Assembly: GCA_022592445.1 (NCBI GenBank)
Contig: JABYQR010000526.1
Coordinates: 1 to 23,017 of the forward strand
Source of the DNA: Cytidiella melzeri
Lineage: Eukaryota; Basidiomycota; Agaricomycetes; Polyporales; Irpicaceae
DNA: 23,017 bases
Direction: 5' to 3'
Under the pieces are notes generated by a model. The model was not told the DNA's origin, did no database searches, and saw nothing but the letters and a program-made list of their open reading frames with translations. Each line of letters begins with the position of its first letter. Position 1 is the first letter of the stretch. The translations under genes were made by a program, and so were the position numbers. Shown piece by piece: positions 18,818 through 23,017 of the stretch.

Positions 18818-19146
18818 GTTTTCGGATTCTAGAAAGTAAGCTTGCTGCGCTCGACAGCAGCTGAAGACGAGTGAGAGATGTATGTTCCTACATGGCTGCT
18901 TGAAGGCCGGTGCGATTGAGGACTCGTTCGGATGATCGCAAGCGTAACCCGGGCCGTTACTTACTGTAATCGATTTCAACCGCAAACAAGCCGGTTAAAC
19001 TGTCAGTTATAAGTACAATCCAATTCCGATGTGAAGTTGATAACATTGGGCTCAGTCGCAGCAATATAGATCAATCGGTTCTCATCGGTCAAGACAAATG
19101 TGTCCGTAAGTACCACCACTACGTCCTTCACACTCGACTCGCCACG
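18818..19146. promoter_or_regulatory. Divergent promoter region between PLP enzyme and alpha/beta-hydrolase fragment
   Basis: The two genes are head to head across 329 bp. No additional gene is seen. Specific promoter elements could not be identified with confidence. Confidence 0.5.
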
Positions 19147-19434
19147 ATGTCTGCCCCAGAAGCCCGCACGATTCACCAGCCTATTCATCCAGATCTTCTG
19201 CCCAAATTGCTCCCAGAATTCGCGGACTATCACAACAAGACTTCCGCGTACCAGGTCCCCATTCAAGACTTGCCATGGAACCCAGAGTGCCGCAAGGCAC
19301 CGCCTGTGCAAGGAGGATCGGCTCCTCTTCCAGTCGGCTCTGTGAAGGATTACAGCTTGAGTCATTTCCAGGTGCGGGTGTTTACTCCCGAGGGTGTGTC
19401 ACAGATTTTCAATGTTTCTACAAGACTTGCCTGA
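19147..19434 (+). pseudogene. 5' fragment of an alpha/beta-hydrolase (fold-3 type), cut by transposon insertion
   Basis: From ATG 19147 the frame encodes about 83 residues with the start typical of fungal esterase/lipase-like hydrolases: HPDLLPKLLPEFADYHN, a QVPI segment, and a VRVFTPEG strand just before where the HGGG oxyanion motif should follow. Instead, after 19393-19396 the sequence changes character (tgtcacagattttc) and the frame stops at 19434 after about 12 unrelated codons. The HGGG motif, GxSxG nucleophile and the rest of the ~320-residue domain are absent and are not found elsewhere in the window, so the gene is inactivated. The remainder may lie beyond the right edge, on the far side of the insertions. 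Family assignment rests on the N-terminus only. Confidence 0.6.
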
Positions 19435-20625
19435 ACAGGCAACAGTATTACTGGGAATATTTAAGCACTTATCCAGCACTTATCCAACATCTATTCTGGT
19501 GCTTATTCTGGTGCTTATTCTGGTGCCTATCAATTGATGCCATCATTGATCTGCTGATGCACCCTCTGTCTCTGATGCGCTGATGCTCTCCTTTCATTAT
19601 CGGTGTATTACATGATAGGACTCTCTGGAACCTTGTGAAACATGCTAGAACTATGATTTCATAGTGTAGAACATTCTATTAGATAATGTCATAGTTCTTA
19701 GAACCTTCTGGAAAAGTCTAGCCTTGTTTTAGAACGAGGTAGAACAAGTCTGTCACAGGATCAGGTCATGAAGACAATTGCTATTGGTTGATTATTGAAG
19801 TGGCACCACTAGGGCATAGGACATGCTTAGTAAGGTAAATAACTTCACTTACTCATGTAGGTATTAGGGGCCTTAGGGTAGTACCTGGGGTCCTTTCCTT
19901 CATGTATATATAGAGGCACTCCTGAGGGCATATCCCCTCAGTCTTATCCACTCTGTTGAACCAGAACTACTCAGTACTCTCAAGTACTTCACTCACCACA
20001 CCTCTTACACTCTATCTCACACTACCTCTACAAGTTTATCAACTTATCTGGTGAGTAGTAACCTTAAATGTTACATTTGGATAAGACTGCCACTACTCTC
20101 TCACGTCTCTGGACGTGCTGGAGGTTTTCTTTTCCTTTCTTCTAGCTCTTGTGCCTGTGCGTGAGCCCCTCTACAAATCCTCTAGACATAGAGGTAGCCG
20201 GACCATAGGCTCTAAGTGGTAGTCATGTCTAGGCTTTGCCTTGATGTGCACAACTTGAATCACCCTCTCGCCTGATGCTCTTAGAGCTGATCAGAGCAGG
20301 GGTTGGTGTCATGGATGGCCTGACTAGCCCTTACTTTTCGCAATTTACCTCTTGTTTTTATCTGTAAAACTCCGGGCTACAACCTAGTTTCAATTCTCTC
20401 TGCATAAACTCCTTTGCACGTCTATTAAGCGCCCGTATCACGTGGCTTAGACGCTCCACACGGTCACATTACTTGCTACTACGTCACACTGACATGTGAC
20501 TTAGCTTAAGTAAGACCACATGGCTACAGACACATGGCTCAGCCCATAGCTAGGGTTTGACGTCATAGATACCATCCACATGGGCTCCTTATTGTTCTTT
20601 CCCTATTGTTCTCTTTATGGAAGGA
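19395..20625. mobile_element. Transposon-derived noncoding sequence with LTR-like promoter
   Basis: This sequence interrupts the hydrolase gene. It starts tgtgtcacag or tgtcacag, as many LTRs do. It holds short tandem repeats (gcacttatcca x2 at 19465-19486, tattctggtgct x3 at 19492-19527), a strong TATA box (TATATATA, 19905-19912) followed by a pyrimidine-rich leader, and a GTGAGT-like donor near 20050. No coding frame of substance is present. It may be a solo LTR or a truncated LTR element into which the next retrotransposon inserted. No second terminus was identified, so boundaries are approximate. Confidence 0.5.
19905..19912 (+). promoter_or_regulatory. TATA box of LTR-like promoter
   Basis: TATATATA is followed about 30 bases on by a CT-rich stretch that would be the transcript leader. 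It lies in the transposon-derived block and has no ORF downstream. Confidence 0.5.
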
Positions 20626-20905
20626 TGTTCTCACAGGTGTGGGAATGGAATACAATAGTTGGTCTCCTTTTAGATAGATTCTCTCACGAAGTAGAGTTCT
20701 TGGCAAGGTCTAGACAATAGCTATTGTTCTCCTTTAGGTAGTTCTTTTGTTCTTTGTTCACACGGCTTCTTGCAAAGCCTGCCCTCAACCTGGTCTGTGC
20801 GCAGGTCCCTGAAGTCTATATATACTGCTGCATGTACGCTCCTAGCCCCCATCTCGACCTCTTGGTCTTTACTGGGCTAGGTAAGCAAACCCCTCTTGTA
20901 CTACA
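20626..20905 (+). repeat. Probable 5' LTR (boundaries uncertain)
   Basis: A tgt at 20626 and an aca ending at 20905 give the TGT...ACA termini expected of an LTR and enclose the TATA box. Four bases later a tggtagtcac stretch could be a primer-binding site. A second tggt-containing candidate (tggtgagagc) occurs at 20971. Without the 3' LTR, neither the ends nor the primer can be confirmed. Confidence 0.35.
20817..20824 (+). promoter_or_regulatory. TATA box of the retrotransposon LTR
   Basis: TATATATA, with an expected transcription start about 25-35 bases downstream (near 20845-20855). The last ATG before gag (20832-20834) lies between this box and that predicted start, so it would not be in the RNA. 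Confidence 0.65.
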
Positions 20906-20947
20906 TAGCTGGTAGTCACAATACTAACTTGGTCTTTACTGGGCTAG
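20861..20947 (+). repeat. 20-bp direct repeat, period 67
   Basis: The bases cttggtctttactgggctag occur at 20861-20880 and 20928-20947 with no mismatch. Confidence 0.9.
20881..20947 (+). other. Predicted 67-nt intron in the retrotransposon leader
   Basis: The donor GTAAGC at 20881, a perfect TACTAAC branch site at 20923-20929 and the acceptor CTAG at 20944-20947 fit fungal splice signals well. The 20 bases before the donor (20861-20880, cttggtctttactgggctag) are repeated exactly as the last 20 bases of the intron (20928-20947). Splicing therefore removes one repeat copy and leaves the other. It also removes one candidate primer-binding site. Confidence 0.5.
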
Positions 20948-21172
20948 CAACTTGCATAAAGTTTGATAGCTGGTGAGAGCATTGTGCTTCAAGCCTGCCA
21001 CCACCTCTTCGTCGTCTTCCACACCGTGTCCCTTTTAGTTGCGTCGAGCTTCGTCTCCGTGACATTAGGTCGAGATCGTTGTGTAACCCCTGGGTTTATA
21101 TCTCCTCCCCCACCGTTTACAAAAGTTTATTCCTGTTTGACGAGTACGTCTCCGGTCTCATCATACCGTTGA

Positions 21173-21946
21173 GCTACCACTTACGTCGACCGTTTGAACC
21201 CCCCCCTGCGTTGTCTAGTGCCTAAGGACACGCGCACCTGTTTGTCTAAGGACCTCACTACCAACGAGCCTCAGCTCAAGAGGTGCCTCCCGCCTTCCTT
21301 CCTTGACGCTCTCGCTGCCAAGCGAAAGAGCAGTCAACCTCATCGCTGGTCTGACAAAGACCTGGTCGCCGTCGCCGACTACGTCTCCAAGAAACCGCCA
21401 GTGAAAGGCATCACTCTCACCGTCCCCTCGTACGAGGAAAATCGACAACTTCGCGCTTCTGCCAGAGCATACGGAGAACGCGTTGCCGAAGAACGTGCTC
21501 GCACCTTAGCAGAGCAACGTATCCACAAGCCCACACTCTCTGAGCGGCTTTCCAAGCTCCCTGCACCCACTCCCGCTCCCGCTGCACCAAAACCGGTACT
21601 CCTTGACTTCAAAAAGTTGTCATCAGTCGACCTCATAGGCATCTTCAAGCCTAAGCTCACCGCTGTCCACACACGACTACAAGCTCTCACTGAGCTTCAA
21701 GAACTTCTCCATTGCGCGGACCCCGACCACCGCCGCGCTCTGCTTCACCTCGTCAATAAAGTCAACCGCTTCCTAAATCGACTTGACGAACTCGCGCCAG
21801 TCACAGCAGACCGCGAGTGGCAACTTCTAGACTGGGGTTGCAAAGCAATTGGGAAAGTTTTGTTTAAGCAGCTTCGCAAGAACTATAGCAAAGTTCTTGC
21901 GCAACTTAACGTAGTCAATAACGATAGCTACTTCGAGTGGATCTAG
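21173..21946 (+). CDS. Methionine-free ORF upstream of gag (non-AUG start?), unknown function
   Basis: The frame is open from the codon after a TGA (21170-21172) to a TAG at 21944-21946: 257 sense codons, none of them ATG. Coding character is strong: third positions favour C as in the neighbouring gag, and the translation is globular, Lys/Arg/Leu/Ala-rich with a Pro-rich linker (PAPTPAPAAPKP) between a basic N-terminal half (HRWSDKDLVAVADYVSKK) and a predicted helical C-terminal half ending NNDSYFEWI. No family is recognised. The real start is unknown; TTG (21194), CTG (21209) or GTG (21221) near the beginning are candidates, none in an obviously strong context. It lies in a different frame from gag and ends 70 bases before its ATG. 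It could be an accessory protein of the element or an N-terminal product of a spliced or frameshifted reading. Confidence 0.55.
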   Translation, partial: ATTYVDRLNPPLRCLVPKDTRTCLSKDLTTNEPQLKRCLPPSFLDALAAKRKSSQPHRWSDKDLVAVADYVSKKPPVKGITLTVPSYEENRQLRASARAYGERVAEERARTLAEQRIHKPTLSERLSKLPAPTPAPAAPKPVLLDFKKLSSVDLIGIFKPKLTAVHTRLQALTELQELLHCADPDHRRALLHLVNKVNRFLNRLDELAPVTADREWQLLDWGCKAIGKVLFKQLRKNYSKVLAQLNVVNNDSYFEWI

Positions 21947-21981
21947 ACAGTCCACAGTTTTCACCACGTCTTGTAAATAAT

Positions 21982-21987
21982 TATATA
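21982..21987 (+). promoter_or_regulatory. Possible internal TATA box before gag
   Basis: TATATA lies 30-35 bases upstream of the gag ATG. A start site at the usual distance would give an almost leaderless gag mRNA, so this may be coincidental, but it is an alternative way for gag to be expressed. Confidence 0.25.
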
Positions 21988-22016
21988 CATTTCTACGCCT
22001 CATCACAGCACAAGAC

Positions 22017-23017
22017 ATGGACCAGAATCAACAGCCCGCTGCCCCTGCTGCTCCAGCTGCCCCAGTTGCCAATCTGAGCCAGCAAGACGTCCTAAATATG
22101 TTGGGCGTCCTGTCACAAAGGATGATTGACCTCACCAATCAAGTGGCTGCCTTGGCAGCTGTTCAGGCACCAGCCGTCGCCGCGGCCACGCACACGTCCC
22201 GAGAACGGAGTATTGTCGAGAAGCCCGTCTCTTTTAAGGGAAAAACGTCGTCGGAAGCAAGACTTTTCCGGCATGCTTTCATCGTCTGGGCTCAGAACCA
22301 GGGCAAGGCGTTTTTCCAACAGGACGCGCAAGGCCAGGTCCGAGTGGACAACAATGGCGCGAGGATCTTTGATCCTCACAAGCTCATCACCAGTGCTCTG
22401 TCGTTCATGCAAGACGACGCCGCCGACTGGGCTCGCCCTCATATTGAGGAGCTAGCAAACAGCAAACCAGCTTTTGGCAACAGCTGGGACACCTTCATCG
22501 AGGCTTTCAAAGCCAAATTCGAACCCATTGACGCTGTCATGGAGGCAAAGACAAAGATTGCCAACATGAAGCAGGGTAATAAAACCTTCGCCGCTCATAT
22601 CTCGGAGTTTGAGACTTGGGCCCCTCGCACTGGCTGGAGCCAGCAGGACCTCTTCGATCGCCTCAAGTCAAGCTTGAGCACCGAGTACTTGCAGCGTGTC
22701 TCGTACTTCCAAACTCGCGCAGCCACGTATGACGCACTCAAAGATCAGTGCAAGGCGGTCGATGCCCAGCTTGCCGACCTCCGCAATAGCACAGGCAAGG
22801 TTATGGTGGACAGTTCGTCGGGACACGGCAAGTCCCACCAACAAGTGTTCCGCGATCCCAACGCTATGGAGATCGACGCCTCTCGCTTCTCCGCCTCGTT
22901 TGACGCCCTCTTTGCTGGACTAGGAAAGCAGGAGATCTTCCAGAAATGGAAGAAAGAGATGAGCAAGCGCTGCTCGGTTTGTGGTTCGGAGAATCACAAG
23001 AAGAGGGATTCAAAGCA
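22017..23017 (+). CDS. Retrotransposon gag polyprotein, 5' part (333 codons visible)
   Basis: The ATG at 22017 has a purine at -3 and G at +4, and the frame is open to the window edge. An Ala/Pro/Gln-rich N-terminus with a coiled-coil-like stretch (about residues 24-45) precedes a Ty3-type capsid region. This includes EKPVSFKGKTSSEARLF (about 67-83), AADWARPHIEEL, WDTFIEAFKAKFEP and an FDRLKSSL segment. The visible end shows the zinc knuckle CSVCGSENH (C319, C322, H327). The expected fourth ligand, five residues after the histidine, reads serine (S332). Gag packages element RNA into virus-like particles. It is probably followed by protease, reverse transcriptase, RNase H and integrase beyond the window; whether they are fused cannot be seen. 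Confidence 0.85.
   Translation, partial: MDQNQQPAAPAAPAAPVANLSQQDVLNMLGVLSQRMIDLTNQVAALAAVQAPAVAAATHTSRERSIVEKPVSFKGKTSSEARLFRHAFIVWAQNQGKAFFQQDAQGQVRVDNNGARIFDPHKLITSALSFMQDDAADWARPHIEELANSKPAFGNSWDTFIEAFKAKFEPIDAVMEAKTKIANMKQGNKTFAAHISEFETWAPRTGWSQQDLFDRLKSSLSTEYLQRVSYFQTRAATYDALKDQCKAVDAQLADLRNSTGKVMVDSSSGHGKSHQQVFRDPNAMEIDASRFSASFDALFAGLGKQEIFQKWKKEMSKRCSVCGSENHKKRDSK

Larger units (their letters stand above)
20626..23017 (+). mobile_element. 5' part of an LTR retrotransposon (probably Ty3/gypsy), truncated by window edge
   Basis: In order: a probable LTR starting near 20626 (tgttctcacaggtg) with a TATA box at 20817-20824, a leader with a predicted intron (20881-20947), a methionine-free ORF (21173-21946), and gag from 22017 to the edge with a zinc-knuckle-like motif. 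The polymerase region and 3' LTR lie outside the window. The Ty3 assignment rests on gag character alone. The long open frames argue for a fairly young copy. Confidence 0.75.

Noticed and set aside
20963..21172. Open frame in the retrotransposon leader just after the predicted intron
   Set aside because: It has no ATG, is short, and its translation is low in coding character; the longer methionine-free frame downstream is far more convincing.
21972..22009. Possible GT-AG intron just before the gag ATG
   Set aside because: It would be only 38 nt with a weak donor, and removing it changes no reading frame; a chance match is more likely.

Overview
The window reads as nuclear DNA of a filamentous basidiomycete, probably an Agaricomycete. 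Protein genes are cut by many short GT-AG introns (mostly 49-64 nt), and splicing them restores whole reading frames with recognisable families. No bacterial-type operons, tRNA, rRNA or CRISPR were seen. All exon models were built by eye from splice consensus and frame.

Layout. (1) 72-4727 is a complete hAT DNA transposon: 8-bp target duplication, perfect 18-bp terminal inverted repeats, palindromic subterminal motifs and an apparently intact 11-exon transposase. (2) 4736-about 7386 is an AT-rich, almost CpG-free stretch without a convincing gene; it holds a six-copy array of a ~143-bp unit with three-unit higher-order structure. (3) 7910-about 19395 is a compact island of host genes: a mucin-like single-pass membrane protein (minus), an isochorismatase-like hydrolase (plus), a second and larger mucin-like membrane protein (minus), a Rab4-type GTPase (minus), a D-serine dehydratase-type PLP enzyme (minus), and the 5' end of an alpha/beta-hydrolase (plus). 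The two membrane proteins share their membrane-junction motif and a proline-rich PIPPRSP motif. (4) The alpha/beta-hydrolase is broken after about 83 codons by transposon-derived sequence (about 19395-20625). This is followed by the 5' end of an LTR retrotransposon, probably Ty3/gypsy type: promoter, spliced leader, an extra ORF and gag, which runs off the window edge.

The most interesting signal is in the retrotransposon. From just before the predicted transcription start to the gag start codon, 1182 nt contain no ATG in any forward frame, although the reverse-complement triplet CAT occurs 16 times there. Inside this AUG-free leader lies an open frame of 257 sense codons with host-like coding character and no methionine codon. 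This suggests a non-AUG-initiated accessory protein ahead of gag, arranged so that scanning ribosomes still reach the gag AUG. The same leader carries an intron whose length equals the period of a 20-bp direct repeat ending at each splice junction.

The host genes do not form one pathway: Rab4 points to endosomal recycling, the PLP enzyme to D-amino-acid breakdown, and the membrane proteins to the cell surface. Transposon insertions flank the island on both sides, and the right-hand one has destroyed a gene.
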